Origin: Emergencia timonensis
GTDB taxonomy: Bacteria > Bacillota > Clostridia > Peptostreptococcales > Anaerovoracaceae
Direction of reading: 5' to 3'
NCBI RefSeq assembly: GCF_900086585.1
Contig: NZ_FLKM01000009.1
Span: 1,984,001-2,048,000, forward strand
Length of the DNA stretch: 64,000 nt
The notes under the pieces: model-generated
Told to the model about the DNA's origin: nothing
Databases searched by the model: none
The model's input: only the letters and a program-made list of their open reading frames with translations
Made by a program: the position numbers and the translations under genes
In this document: one piece after another, positions 26,440 through 34,929 of the stretch
Numbering within the stretch: position 1 is the first letter of the stretch
Layout: every line of letters begins with the position of its first letter

Positions 26440-27084
26440 TTAGAGCCGTAAATAAGGCCTATCCCGTCTGTTATCATAGGCGCCATTTGCTTTCATGATC
26501 TTGTGCCAGCCCAGAATGTTTCCAATGGGGTTGGTCATATTAAGCAGCAGCGCCATCGGCTTAGAGATCGTATAAGGTTTGGCAAAATCTCTGACGTAAG
26601 TTTCGTCAAAAAAACCGCGTTCTTCATACAGCGCGCCGAATTCTGCAAATTTCTTTTCTAATTTACCGAATTTCTCCGGCATGATGGCAAGTCCTGCACA
26701 TTCCCCTTTTACAACAGTTCCTAAATACTCATACTGCAGACGAGAAGCAAACCGTTTAAAAAAGCGGCCTGCGATTTCGCTTTCTGCACTTTCCGGATAC
26801 CCCGACTGAATGATAAAACCGAGAGACTGCCCTTCTGACCCTTTCGGTAAGGCATACAGAAAATCTAAGGTTCTGGCGGGAATCGAATGAATGTAGTTAG
26901 GCGTGAAAAAGATGATCCGTTCAAACTGACTGACATATTGAAGCAGCTCCCATCGGTCTTCCTTATAGACTGATCGAATTTCACAGGGTTCTTTCATACC
27001 GCTGGCAAAAGCCTTTGCTAAAAAGTAACTGCCCGAGCTCTGCGTGTTCCCCTTAGGTGAACCATTTAATAAAATCGTCTTCAT
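26440..27084 (-). CDS. flavodoxin-fold NAD(P)H-dependent oxidoreductase
   Basis: A 214-residue protein starting MKTILLNGSPKGNTQSSG, the FMN phosphate loop of the NADPH-dependent FMN reductase/flavodoxin-like superfamily, with FFTPNYIHSIPA near residue 80-91. The C-terminal 70 residues are less conserved. It overlaps the upstream flavodoxin-like gene by 4 bp (ATGA), so the two are translated together and may form a heterodimer or act in sequence. Substrate unknown. Confidence 0.8.
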   Translation of the reverse strand: MKTILLNGSPKGNTQSSGSYFLAKAFASGMKEPCEIRSVYKEDRWELLQYVSQFERIIFFTPNYIHSIPARTLDFLYALPKGSEGQSLGFIIQSGYPESAESEIAGRFFKRFASRLQYEYLGTVVKGECAGLAIMPEKFGKLEKKFAEFGALYEERGFFDETYVRDFAKPYTISKPMALLLNMTNPIGNILGWHKIMKANGAYDNRRDRPYLRL

Positions 27085-27554
27085 AATGAGGCCTCCTGAA
27101 ACTGAGAGACATGTCCGATGCAGATCTCCTTTGAGTGGAATTGTTCAATTACTTTGTGTATGTAATCGTGTAAAATATGTCGATCCTCTTCCTCCTCAAA
27201 TTCACATTCATAGTAGAACGCCATGGCGGGATATTTTGGATAGCGAGGCACATGCCAGGTTCCCCCTTTTTCAAAGATCGTATAAGGCAAGAAAAGTGGA
27301 ATCATGCGGTCCAGCAGTGTCTTCAGCTTACTGCTGACAAATCCATTTTCTAATTTTGCGAAGATGATTACTTTGTCAGCGTTGATATAACTGCGGTAAA
27401 AATCCGCTAAATCCTCGTGAATGCAGATGCCTGGGGTTTTCCACCAGCAAGTCCAGCAGCCGATGCAGTCTGCAATATTTATTTTTGTCAGGTCAAAACA
27501 ATTTGAATCCGGTATTCTGAAATCTCCAAATTCTCTTATCATCAGCGTATTCAT
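27081..27554 (-). CDS. flavodoxin-like protein with CxxCWxCW motif
   Basis: A 157-residue flavodoxin-fold protein related to the NADPH-dependent FMN reductases and iron-sulfur flavoproteins. The motif DCIGCWTCWWKTPGIC (about residues 30-45) holds four cysteines in the place where iron-sulfur flavoproteins bind a cluster, although their spacing differs from the classic CxxCxxC. It is short and lacks a clear N-terminal FMN phosphate loop. Paired with the next gene by a 4-bp overlap and preceded by the TetR gene on the same strand, which may control both. Confidence 0.7.
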   Translation of the reverse strand: MNTLMIREFGDFRIPDSNCFDLTKINIADCIGCWTCWWKTPGICIHEDLADFYRSYINADKVIIFAKLENGFVSSKLKTLLDRMIPLFLPYTIFEKGGTWHVPRYPKYPAMAFYYECEFEEEEDRHILHDYIHKVIEQFHSKEICIGHVSQFQEASL

Positions 27555-27585
27555 TTTTTCTCCTATTCTAATGGCGCAGATACAA

Positions 27586-28140
27586 TTATTGATAATTTCT
27601 GAGAAAAGACTCGAAGGCTGTAATCAGCAGCTTCTTCTCTTCCTCCTCTGATAAATGAAGCGAGCCTTTACATATCAGGCAGGCAATCCCGTGGGTGTAG
27701 AGCCAGACATGATAGAACAATTCTTGTGCCTGTTCGACACTCAAGCTGCTCAAAGACGCTACACTGTCCTCAATAAATCCGAATTGGTTGGATACTTCTT
27801 TCCCAATGGCATCTGCCGTAAAAAATCCCCATTCCATCAACGCGTTGAACAAATTAGGGTATTCCTTCGCGAACTGAATGTAGGCAAGACCATAGGTGAA
27901 GAACTTGCTGCGTTCAAAGGGATAGTCCTTCAAATACGCAATATACTGCGCATAAATTTGCGATACCGTTTCATTTCTCAGTTCCTCAATGGTGGCAAAG
28001 ACCCTGAAAATCGGTGCGACAGAGGTTCCCAATTGAGAGGAAACACTTTTGGCTGATATGGCGGAAACCCCCTCCTTCTTTGCCACTTCCAGAGCAGCCT
28101 TCACTATATCATCTTTACTAGTTTTCACTTTTGGCGGCAT
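27586..28140 (-). CDS. TetR/AcrR-family regulator
   Basis: A 184-residue regulator with an N-terminal HTH (about residues 8-54, KDDIVKAALEVAKKEGVSAISAKSV) and a helical C-terminal ligand domain with many aromatic residues. The start codon has GAAGGAGGAAGAG upstream. A 46-bp perfect palindrome lies directly before this site and is the likely operator, so the gene is probably autoregulated. The flavodoxin-like pair follows it on the same strand. Confidence 0.85.
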   Translation of the reverse strand: MPPKVKTSKDDIVKAALEVAKKEGVSAISAKSVSSQLGTSVAPIFRVFATIEELRNETVSQIYAQYIAYLKDYPFERSKFFTYGLAYIQFAKEYPNLFNALMEWGFFTADAIGKEVSNQFGFIEDSVASLSSLSVEQAQELFYHVWLYTHGIACLICKGSLHLSEEEEKKLLITAFESFLRNYQ

Positions 28141-28154
28141 ATCTCTTCCTCCTT

Positions 28155-28200
28155 CAATATAAAATAATAGATGTTATATAACATCTATTATTTTATATTG
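28155..28200. promoter_or_regulatory. 46-bp perfect palindrome, presumed TetR operator
   Basis: The 23-base arm is repeated exactly in inverse with no loop, covering 28155-28200. The core AGATGTTATATAACATCT is a typical TetR-type operator. It lies 15 bp upstream of the TetR start codon and 33 bp beyond the stop of the leftward FtsX gene, so it could also stop transcription from that side. Confidence 0.75.
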
Positions 28201-28232
28201 AATATTCTGTTCTGTCAAGTAAATGGTCTTCT

Positions 28233-29519
28233 TCAGCTCATCTTTGTCAAAATCTGTTTCGGCTTCAACCGCATAACAGGGTATGATGCCAATATAACAG
28301 ATAAAAGAAGAATACCGGTTCCAATGACATACACCAACAACAGATCCGAGAACGTGATGACAATTTGAATAGAGTCAAGGGTGTTGGTTAAGCGCTCTTC
28401 TGCTGTAGCCTGCTCAAATAGAGTATTACCAACGGTTTGTGCCATGAGTGAGCTGGTAAAAAAAGATAGCCCAAAAGACAATATTGCAATAGATAACATT
28501 TCCATCATATGCTGTAAGAGAATGCTGCCCTTGCTGATCCCCATTGCCAGCATCATGCCGATTTCTGGTATGCGGTTTCTTTCCCAGAGCAGAAGGATAA
28601 CCGCTAGCAAAGAAATGCTGATGACAATCAGAATCGTTACAATCGTCGTCGTCAGATCTTGCAGGGCCGTCAGCTGCAGCCTCGCATTCCGGTAATCAGC
28701 ATCCTCTTTGGCGATAGTGCTGTCTTTCCAGTTGACATTAGGAATTTTTTTAATCTTGGAGACAACGGTATCCAGCTGCGCTGGGTCTTCCACGCCAAAG
28801 TCACCATACTGATAGTGATTTTTTCCATCATCAAAATACAGCTGTGAATATGTCCCTTGATCAGTAAATCCGATATTTTCATACAGCAGCTCCGGCGGCG
28901 TCATTGCAGTAGATTCCATCTCTTCTGTCGGCGTAAAAATGCCAATTATCTGCACTTTCACCTGCCGATTCAAATCGTGCTCAGCGAGAATGATATGATC
29001 ACCCAGCTTTAGTGAGTTTCTATCTGCAAAATCATCGCTGATTAAAATTACATTTTTATCTGATTGCAGAATGTGACACCCCTGAATCAGTTTAAAGCCT
29101 AATTCTGTAAAGTAGGCATCCTGTACAGAGCGGACTTGCGCAATGATTTTCCCCGTGTGTGCATCTCCTGCCAGTGGCTGAGCGGCGCCGTCCTCTTTGA
29201 TTGCCAATTTACTGCCGTCTTCTCTGCGATACTCAGCCCGATAGTAGGAGCGGGCATTGAAGTCTGCCAAAACACCGGCAGTTTTCAAAATCCGCGCAAC
29301 TGCAGACCCATCCAGGAAATCGTTCAGATGTGTAGCGTTGATGGTAAAGCCTCCGGTAAGTGCTTTGCGAATGTCAAGTGCCGCCTTGTCGCTGGCGGAC
29401 TGGATTGACAGGCAGGTCAGCATCATCGTCGACATCATTAATAAAATTAAAAGCATTAATACGCTCTTCCCTTTTTTTCGGACAGTATACAGATATGCCC
29501 TTCTCCATAGATTCATCAT
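28233..29519 (-). CDS. FtsX-like ABC transporter permease (second copy)
   Basis: A 428-residue MacB/FtsX-type permease: one N-terminal helix (about 18-38), a large extracytoplasmic domain (about 40-290) and three C-terminal helices around EIGMMLAMGISKGSI, the coupling helix region. It lies 12 bp behind a paralogue and in the same operon as a LolD-like ATPase. Such three-gene sets export or sense antimicrobial peptides or lipids. Two ATGs in series at 29519 and 29516 could serve as start. Confidence 0.85.
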   Translation of the reverse strand: MMNLWRRAYLYTVRKKGKSVLMLLILLMMSTMMLTCLSIQSASDKAALDIRKALTGGFTINATHLNDFLDGSAVARILKTAGVLADFNARSYYRAEYRREDGSKLAIKEDGAAQPLAGDAHTGKIIAQVRSVQDAYFTELGFKLIQGCHILQSDKNVILISDDFADRNSLKLGDHIILAEHDLNRQVKVQIIGIFTPTEEMESTAMTPPELLYENIGFTDQGTYSQLYFDDGKNHYQYGDFGVEDPAQLDTVVSKIKKIPNVNWKDSTIAKEDADYRNARLQLTALQDLTTTIVTILIVISISLLAVILLLWERNRIPEIGMMLAMGISKGSILLQHMMEMLSIAILSFGLSFFTSSLMAQTVGNTLFEQATAEERLTNTLDSIQIVITFSDLLLVYVIGTGILLLSVILASYPVMRLKPKQILTKMS

Positions 29520-29531
29520 TACACCACCATC

Positions 29532-30869
29532 CTAATTTGTCTTCGTCAGAATCTCCTTCGGAGAAAGACGCATCATAGGGATGCTGGACAGTAAAACTGC
29601 TGCGATTAAGAGAGGTATGCCAAAACTGCATACAAGCGCAAGATGCTGCGTCGTAACGATAACGCCAGTTTCCCCCAACATCCTTCCAATGCCTTCGGCA
29701 ATCCATCTGCTGCACACATAGGCCAGCGGAATACTGCACAAAGCAAGCAACATGATTTCCAAAATATATTGAAGCAAGATGGAGATCTTCGTAATTCCAG
29801 CTGCTAACAATATTCCAGTCTCATGCATCCTGCTTCTTACCCACAGCGTGAGAAGCAATGTGACAATGCACATACTGATTGCGACGATAATTATCATCAA
29901 CGTACGTATCAAGGAACTGATTTTCGACATGGAATCTCCTGCGCGTTCGTAGACCTCATCATTGGCAATGAGTTCGTAATCATCCCAATCAATCCCTTTG
30001 ATATCTTGCACAGCTTGCATGATCCGTTCCAGATTTTTGGGATCATTCACATAAAAGTCGGTCAAATTGCAACTCTCTTCTAAAGAGTCCTTCCCATCAG
30101 AATAGTTTTTGTTCAATGTCTCCATAGACTTCATATCGGTAAACCAGTTGTAAGAGTAACCGCCATAGAGGTCATTTAACGTCATACTGTCCAAGCTATT
30201 TTGGGGATCTTCTTCATCAGCTAAAACCTCAAAAAGTCCGACGATGGTCAAAGTTACATATGGATCATCCTCCTGCGGATTAATAACCGCAGAAATCTTA
30301 TCTCCCAGTTTTAGTCCCAGCCTTTTAGCAAGCTTATCACTGATGATAATCGTGTTTTGATCTGACTTTGTAATATGCCGTCCCTCTGTGAGAGCGATTT
30401 TTCTGTTTAAAAACCAAGCCGCATATTCTGTATTTGTACAGCTATTTCCCTGAAAAAGATTTAATGGATAGTCACTGCTATCTGGATCAACATCGTTATA
30501 ATCATTTCTATATGGAGTTCCGTCCTCGTCATAGAAAGCCAGAACTGTGGGAAAATTAGCATTGTACGCCTTGATCCCATCTATAGACATGATTTTTTCT
30601 ATCATTTTCTTAGACAGTGGTTTGGTTTCAGCAACGTTGCTGAAATTACCCGAACCGTCATTCTCAGAATCCCCCCACCGTTCCTTTGCTTTTATAGTAA
30701 AGCCTGCACCCGTCGTTCCCCGCAGTTCATGGGATTTATTGCGCTCTGCTTCCAGCGAAGCCAGACCGCATAATACGAGAGAAGCGATGATAAAAAAGAT
30801 GAGAATCAGTAATAAACTTTTTCCCCGTTTCCTTATAACGTATAGAAAAGCACGTTTACTTAAATTCAT
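29532..30869 (-). CDS. FtsX-like ABC transporter permease (first copy)
   Basis: A 445-residue paralogue of the following gene with the same layout: N-terminal helix near 13-34, long extracytoplasmic domain with acidic stretches, then three helices with MHETGILLAAGITKISIL. The two copies share RRAYLYTVRKKGKS/KRAFLYVIRKRGKS starts and similar ends, so they arose by duplication and probably form a heterodimer with two LolD-like ATPase subunits. Confidence 0.85.
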   Translation of the reverse strand: MNLSKRAFLYVIRKRGKSLLLILIFFIIASLVLCGLASLEAERNKSHELRGTTGAGFTIKAKERWGDSENDGSGNFSNVAETKPLSKKMIEKIMSIDGIKAYNANFPTVLAFYDEDGTPYRNDYNDVDPDSSDYPLNLFQGNSCTNTEYAAWFLNRKIALTEGRHITKSDQNTIIISDKLAKRLGLKLGDKISAVINPQEDDPYVTLTIVGLFEVLADEEDPQNSLDSMTLNDLYGGYSYNWFTDMKSMETLNKNYSDGKDSLEESCNLTDFYVNDPKNLERIMQAVQDIKGIDWDDYELIANDEVYERAGDSMSKISSLIRTLMIIIVAISMCIVTLLLTLWVRSRMHETGILLAAGITKISILLQYILEIMLLALCSIPLAYVCSRWIAEGIGRMLGETGVIVTTQHLALVCSFGIPLLIAAVLLSSIPMMRLSPKEILTKTN

Positions 30870-30926
30870 ATATATTATCCCCTTTTCTTAATTGGATGAC
30901 CAGCCTGCACGTCATCCTGTTTCTGT

Positions 30927-31565
30927 TTAATATCTGTTCAGCACTTGCATATTTCCCTTGTGCAGCTTAAAAATAACGTCCGCCTGTTCTGCAAGTTCGT
31001 GTGAATGGGTTACCACCACCACGCACTTATTCATCTGGTGAGCACTCTGCTTTAAAAGCTCCACAATCTCAGCAGCCGTATTTTCATCCAGATTGCCGGT
31101 AGGTTCATCGGCCAAAATGACAGGTGCTTCACTGGTCAGAGCACGAGCAATTGCCACGCGCTGCTGCTGACCGCCAGAGAGTTTTAGTACGTTGCGCTTT
31201 GCTTCTTCTCTCGTCAGTCCCAGTTTTTGTAAAACGGGTAAGGCAGGCAGACGAGATGTTAAGGCTACGTTTTCCACCGGAGTAAGATAATCTATCAGAT
31301 TGTAGCTTTGAAAGATAAATGAGACATGCTCCCTGCGATGTTTCATCAATCCATCCTGCTCAATATCCTGCTCTGCAAAATAGATCTTACCGCTTATGGG
31401 ACTGTCTAATCCTCCCAGTAACGACAATAAGGTGGTCTTTCCACAACCTGACGGACCTAAAATCGCGTAGATTTTACCTGCTTCCAATTCTTCAGAAATA
31501 CCTCTTAGTACCGGTTTTCCAGTTACATAAGCGTATTTCACGTTTTCTAATCTCATAATGCTCAT
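30927..31565 (-). CDS. LolD/MacB-type ABC ATPase
   Basis: A 212-residue ATPase with Walker A GPSGCGKTT (about residues 37-45), signature LSGGQQQRVAIARAL and Walker B VILADEPTGNLD, as in LolD, FtsE and BceA-type subunits. It is the first gene of the leftward operon with the two FtsX-like permeases. No BceRS-type two-component system is next to it. Confidence 0.92.
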   Translation of the reverse strand: MSIMRLENVKYAYVTGKPVLRGISEELEAGKIYAILGPSGCGKTTLLSLLGGLDSPISGKIYFAEQDIEQDGLMKHRREHVSFIFQSYNLIDYLTPVENVALTSRLPALPVLQKLGLTREEAKRNVLKLSGGQQQRVAIARALTSEAPVILADEPTGNLDENTAAEIVELLKQSAHQMNKCVVVVTHSHELAEQADVIFKLHKGNMQVLNRY

Positions 31566-31602
31566 AAATAAATTCCCTTCTTAATCTTTTTTAGTACATA
31601 AG

Positions 31603-31653
31603 AAACCATCCTCTTGTACTTGTAACAGTTTACATTCTACAAAAGGATGGTTT
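31603..31653 (-). terminator. terminator-like inverted repeat after the ABC-2 permease
   Basis: Outer stem AAACCATCC (31603-31611) and GGATGGTTT (31645-31653), with an inner TTGTA/TACAA extension broken by mismatches. Lies in the 136-bp gap between the two exporter operons and separates them. Confidence 0.6.
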
Positions 31654-31701
31654 ACCTATAGTTCTAATACAATTTACTTTTGATTTTGTTTGGCCTATTC
31701 G

Positions 31702-32457
31702 TCACAGACTCATTTCTCTTTTTAAGCAGCGCAGCGCGAAATAGAAACTGCCAGCGCACAGAAGGAATAATAAGATTACGATTCGCGCAAGCCCGTCCAT
31801 ATCGATTTCGCCTTGTAAGATTAACCCACGCAAGATGTTTATCACATGGGTAAAAGGATTGAGATTGACAGCTATTTTCAGCGGTCCAGTCAGGGTGTCC
31901 GCTGGAAACAAGGCTGTGCTGAGGAAAAATGCCAGCAGTACGATAGCGTTCATCACCGTTTCATAGATGACTTCATTTGGCAGGCGCAGACTGATTGTAT
32001 AGGTCAGCCCCGCCAGGAAACATGCTGTTAAAAATACGATCAGTACGATCAAAAGCATGCCGGCAAATCCCGAAGCAATTCTCACAGAGAAGAAAAGACC
32101 TGCCCCGAATAGGATTCCTACCTCAAGAAAGGTACAGAAGACAGCCTCCAGAATTTGCGCCGTGATGATGGCTGCTCTCGGTACTGGCGCAATCAAGATA
32201 CGATAAAAACTGCCCTCCGCTTTCATCAGGTAATTCATAATTCCTCCGCTGCTGCAGGCGCTGAAGGAGACCAAAACAACTAGACCGGGCAATATAAATG
32301 CGGTATAATTAGAAATTCCAGCGCCTTTCATGGTCTGCCCTGCCACTGCACTATACAATACCAGCCAGAGCATGGGCTGCAAAATCGTCATGACAATGGT
32401 AAATGCGTTATGATAACGCCATTTCATATTACGCCAAAGCAATGGTACGACACTCAT
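31702..32457 (-). CDS. ABC-2 family exporter permease
   Basis: A 251-residue membrane protein of the DrrB/ABC-2 type with six hydrophobic segments and the conserved tail region around LNPFTHVINILRGLI. The ATG at 32457 overlaps the stop of the ATPase gene (ATGA) and has GGGAGAAG before it. With the DrrA-type ATPase it should form a drug or lipid exporter. Confidence 0.88.
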   Translation of the reverse strand: MSVVPLLWRNMKWRYHNAFTIVMTILQPMLWLVLYSAVAGQTMKGAGISNYTAFILPGLVVLVSFSACSSGGIMNYLMKAEGSFYRILIAPVPRAAIITAQILEAVFCTFLEVGILFGAGLFFSVRIASGFAGMLLIVLIVFLTACFLAGLTYTISLRLPNEVIYETVMNAIVLLAFFLSTALFPADTLTGPLKIAVNLNPFTHVINILRGLILQGEIDMDGLARIVILLFLLCAGSFYFALRCLKREMSL

Positions 32458-33401
32458 GTCACTTCTCCCCTCTCGCAAGTTAAATGAATAAACACCTCTT
32501 CTATAGATGGTTCTACGATTTCCAGACCTTTAAACTGCAGTTTTCTGTTCAGCAAAGCCTCCGCTGTCTGCGTTAATGCCTTTTGTCTGTCTTCTATGGG
32601 AAATTGTGCTGCATTTTCCTTCCATCGCACCGTATCAACAGAAAAAATCTCAGGCAGGTGGGTCATTGCCGCTTTGGCAGAAATCCCATCCTCAAAAGAC
32701 ACTTTCAAGAAATTTTGTCTTAAGTACCTGCGCAAATCCTTTGGCCTTCCCTGGACAGCTTCCTTGCCGTCTCGGATAATGCAGATCCTGTCGCTGAGAC
32801 TGTCAGCCTCCTCCAGATAATGGGTCGTCAAAAATATGGTGGTGCCGAAATCTCTGCGTATTTTACGCATCATTTCCTGCATAGCCTGTCGTGATTGAAT
32901 ATCCATGCCTACTGTCGGTTCATCCAAGAATAAAATCTTTGGATCAGACATCATATTGAGGGCGATATCCAGACGTCGTCTGATACCTCCAGAGTATGAA
33001 TTTACAGGATAATCTAAATATCGTTCCAGGCCAAAGGCCTCGATCAAAGCTTTCATTCGCTGCTCCGCTTCCGGCTTTGGAACTTTGTGCAGACGGCTTT
33101 GAAACATCATATTCTCACGCAGGGACAAATAAGGATCAATGGAGGTCTTCTGTGCGACACAGGCAATCTTCGAGCGGATAGAAGACGCCTCTCTGCTGAC
33201 ATCCTTACCAAACAACGCTGCTCTGCCGGATGTGGGCAGAAGGTAAGTGGTCAAAATGTTGATCAAGGTTGACTTGCCGGAGCCATTCTGTCCCAGAAGG
33301 GAAAAGATTTCCCCTTCCTCTACTGTCAGGGAGAGACCGTTCAGGGCTTGTACCCCATTGTGATACTGCTTGGTCAAGTTTTCTACAGCAATGGCTTCCA
33401 T
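32454..33401 (-). CDS. DrrA-type ABC exporter ATPase
   Basis: A 315-residue ATPase with Walker A GQNGSGKST (about residues 37-45), the DrrA-like signature YSGGIRRRLDIAL, Walker B ILFLDEPTVGMD and a C-terminal extension of about 80 residues typical of daunorubicin-resistance ATPases. The ATG at 33401 follows GAGGAGG and lies one base past the stop of the GyrI-like gene, so it is chosen over a distal ATG. Confidence 0.92.
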   Translation of the reverse strand: MEAIAVENLTKQYHNGVQALNGLSLTVEEGEIFSLLGQNGSGKSTLINILTTYLLPTSGRAALFGKDVSREASSIRSKIACVAQKTSIDPYLSLRENMMFQSRLHKVPKPEAEQRMKALIEAFGLERYLDYPVNSYSGGIRRRLDIALNMMSDPKILFLDEPTVGMDIQSRQAMQEMMRKIRRDFGTTIFLTTHYLEEADSLSDRICIIRDGKEAVQGRPKDLRRYLRQNFLKVSFEDGISAKAAMTHLPEIFSVDTVRWKENAAQFPIEDRQKALTQTAEALLNRKLQFKGLEIVEPSIEEVFIHLTCERGEVT

Positions 33402-33402
33402 C

Positions 33403-33858
33403 TCAGTCCTCCTCAATCGGAAAGAGAATTTCCGTTATGTATTTTTCCGGGTTCCCTTTGAGAATCATGCCTGGTCCTTTTATGAACACTTCTCTAAAAG
33501 GCATCTGTAGCCGCAGGTGATGCTCTGCCGCATAGCTGTCGATTCTCCCATAGGTGCGCTCCATCGTCTCATAGGAACCGATATGGGTCGCACAGAGCGC
33601 TTTGATACGCGGCATCTCTTTGACTTCAATTCCATTTCCCTTTGGTGTTTCCGCCGTGGGAACGCATAGTTCCAAAACACCTTGCTTTGTTTGGGGATCC
33701 ATTTCGTAGTAACAGAAAAAAGGCGCCCCGTTTGTCTTTCCGCGGATCGATTTAAAGACCTCGGGAAAAACTCCGTTTGCTTCGTACGCTTTCCCTTGAT
33801 AGCGCATATATGCTACGCGCATCGGTTCAACTTCCCTGATTTCTATTTGATCACTCAT
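33403..33858 (-). CDS. GyrI-like effector-binding domain protein
   Basis: A 151-residue single-domain GyrI-like (SOUL/AraC effector-binding) protein: EIREVEPMRVAYMRYQG at the start and IKALCATHIGSYETMERTYG in the middle are typical. Such domains bind hydrophobic cationic compounds. It lies between an AraC-GyrI regulator and the DrrAB-like exporter, overlapping the regulator gene by 8 bp, so it may buffer or hydrolyse the exported compound. ATG at 33858 with AGGAGAGGAAAG. Confidence 0.85.
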   Translation of the reverse strand: MSDQIEIREVEPMRVAYMRYQGKAYEANGVFPEVFKSIRGKTNGAPFFCYYEMDPQTKQGVLELCVPTAETPKGNGIEVKEMPRIKALCATHIGSYETMERTYGRIDSYAAEHHLRLQMPFREVFIKGPGMILKGNPEKYITEILFPIEED

Positions 33859-34720
33859 TTCTTTCCTCTCCTTCTTTTTTGATTGCAATCCAGACCTCCG
33901 TATGGCCTTTTCGATCTTCATTAATGGGATATACCTCTATATTGGGAAGTTCCGTGTAAGTGTAACCGGAAAAGGGCAGCCATTCTGTCAAAAAGCGCCG
34001 AAAAACACTCTGTACCGTTTCCTTGAAGTGGCCCTCGTTTTCAAACACGGCCCACGTTGCCGCAGGAATTTCAAGTTCATGCATGCCAGGTGGAACTGGC
34101 AGATCTGTAGCTGCCGCGATATAGTAATACATTTTGCCGCAGCTCTGATATTCTGTAATCCCCAAAATCACTTCCGGCAGCCGATTTGCAAATTGGCAGA
34201 TTTCCTGAAAGCTGCCGCCCTGCAAAGTCTCCTCCCAGAATCCCGGCACCTTCTTTTGATTCTCTTCCATGTTATCCGTAAGCGGCGTTCTGATGCCGAC
34301 CACTCTCATGGCTTCTTTTTCTTCAATTCTATATGGCATTGCGCTCCCTCCTGTAATCGCCACTGAAAATTTGATGGGCGGATATGCGTTGATCAGCCTG
34401 CCCCCGCCTTTCGCTGCGTTCGGAGAAATTCCGTGGACAGACTGAAACGCGCGGTTAAAAGCCGTTGGGGAGGTATAGCCGTATTTCAGAGCGACATCGA
34501 TCACTTTGACATTCCTGTGCTGCAAGTCGAAAGCCGCCTGGGTCATGCGGCGGCGGCGAATATAGTCAGACAATGATATTCCAGCCACATAGGAAAACAT
34601 GCGCTGAAAGTAGTTGGGAGAGCAGCAGGCGATTTCTGCCGCTCTTTCATAAGAAATTTCGTCGTCCAGATGTTCCTCGATATAAGCGATTGCATCGCTC
34701 AGATTTTTTAACCATTCCAT
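33851..34720 (-). CDS. AraC-family regulator with GyrI-like ligand domain
   Basis: A 289-residue regulator. The N-terminal half (about 1-105) is a two-HTH AraC DNA-binding domain (ERAAEIACCSPNYFQRMFSYVAG and IDVALKYGYTSPTAFNRAFQSVHG), and the C-terminal half (about 130-285) a GyrI-like pocket, as in Rob and BmrR-like sensors of drugs. It heads the operon GyrI-like/DrrA/ABC-2, which it probably activates when its ligand is present. AGGAGG precedes the ATG. Confidence 0.9.
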   Translation of the reverse strand: MEWLKNLSDAIAYIEEHLDDEISYERAAEIACCSPNYFQRMFSYVAGISLSDYIRRRRMTQAAFDLQHRNVKVIDVALKYGYTSPTAFNRAFQSVHGISPNAAKGGGRLINAYPPIKFSVAITGGSAMPYRIEEKEAMRVVGIRTPLTDNMEENQKKVPGFWEETLQGGSFQEICQFANRLPEVILGITEYQSCGKMYYYIAAATDLPVPPGMHELEIPAATWAVFENEGHFKETVQSVFRRFLTEWLPFSGYTYTELPNIEVYPINEDRKGHTEVWIAIKKEGEERNE

Positions 34721-34884
34721 GCTTCTTACCTCCTGAAACCATCATACTGCATATGACTTGTGATTTCCTCGCTTTTGGTGCGCTCTTTTGTAAACATTAT
34801 TCTACCACAATCCGTCAGATACTAGCCAATCGGATAGAACAAAACCCGGCGATTTCCCTTGGGACGTTTTGCCAGCTATTACGT

Positions 34885-34912
34885 ATATCTTTTTGATGGA
34901 AGATATTTTTTT
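34885..34912 (+). promoter_or_regulatory. short hairpin and T-run before the membrane operon
   Basis: Stem ATATCTT (34885-34891) and AAGATAT (34900-34906), followed by seven T. It lies immediately ahead of the ribosome binding site of the gene at 34930, where it could act as an attenuator. The 209-bp gap that holds it divides the operon from the divergent AraC gene; I see no firm promoter in it. Confidence 0.35.
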
Positions 34913-34929
34913 CGAAAGGAGAAATCGAA

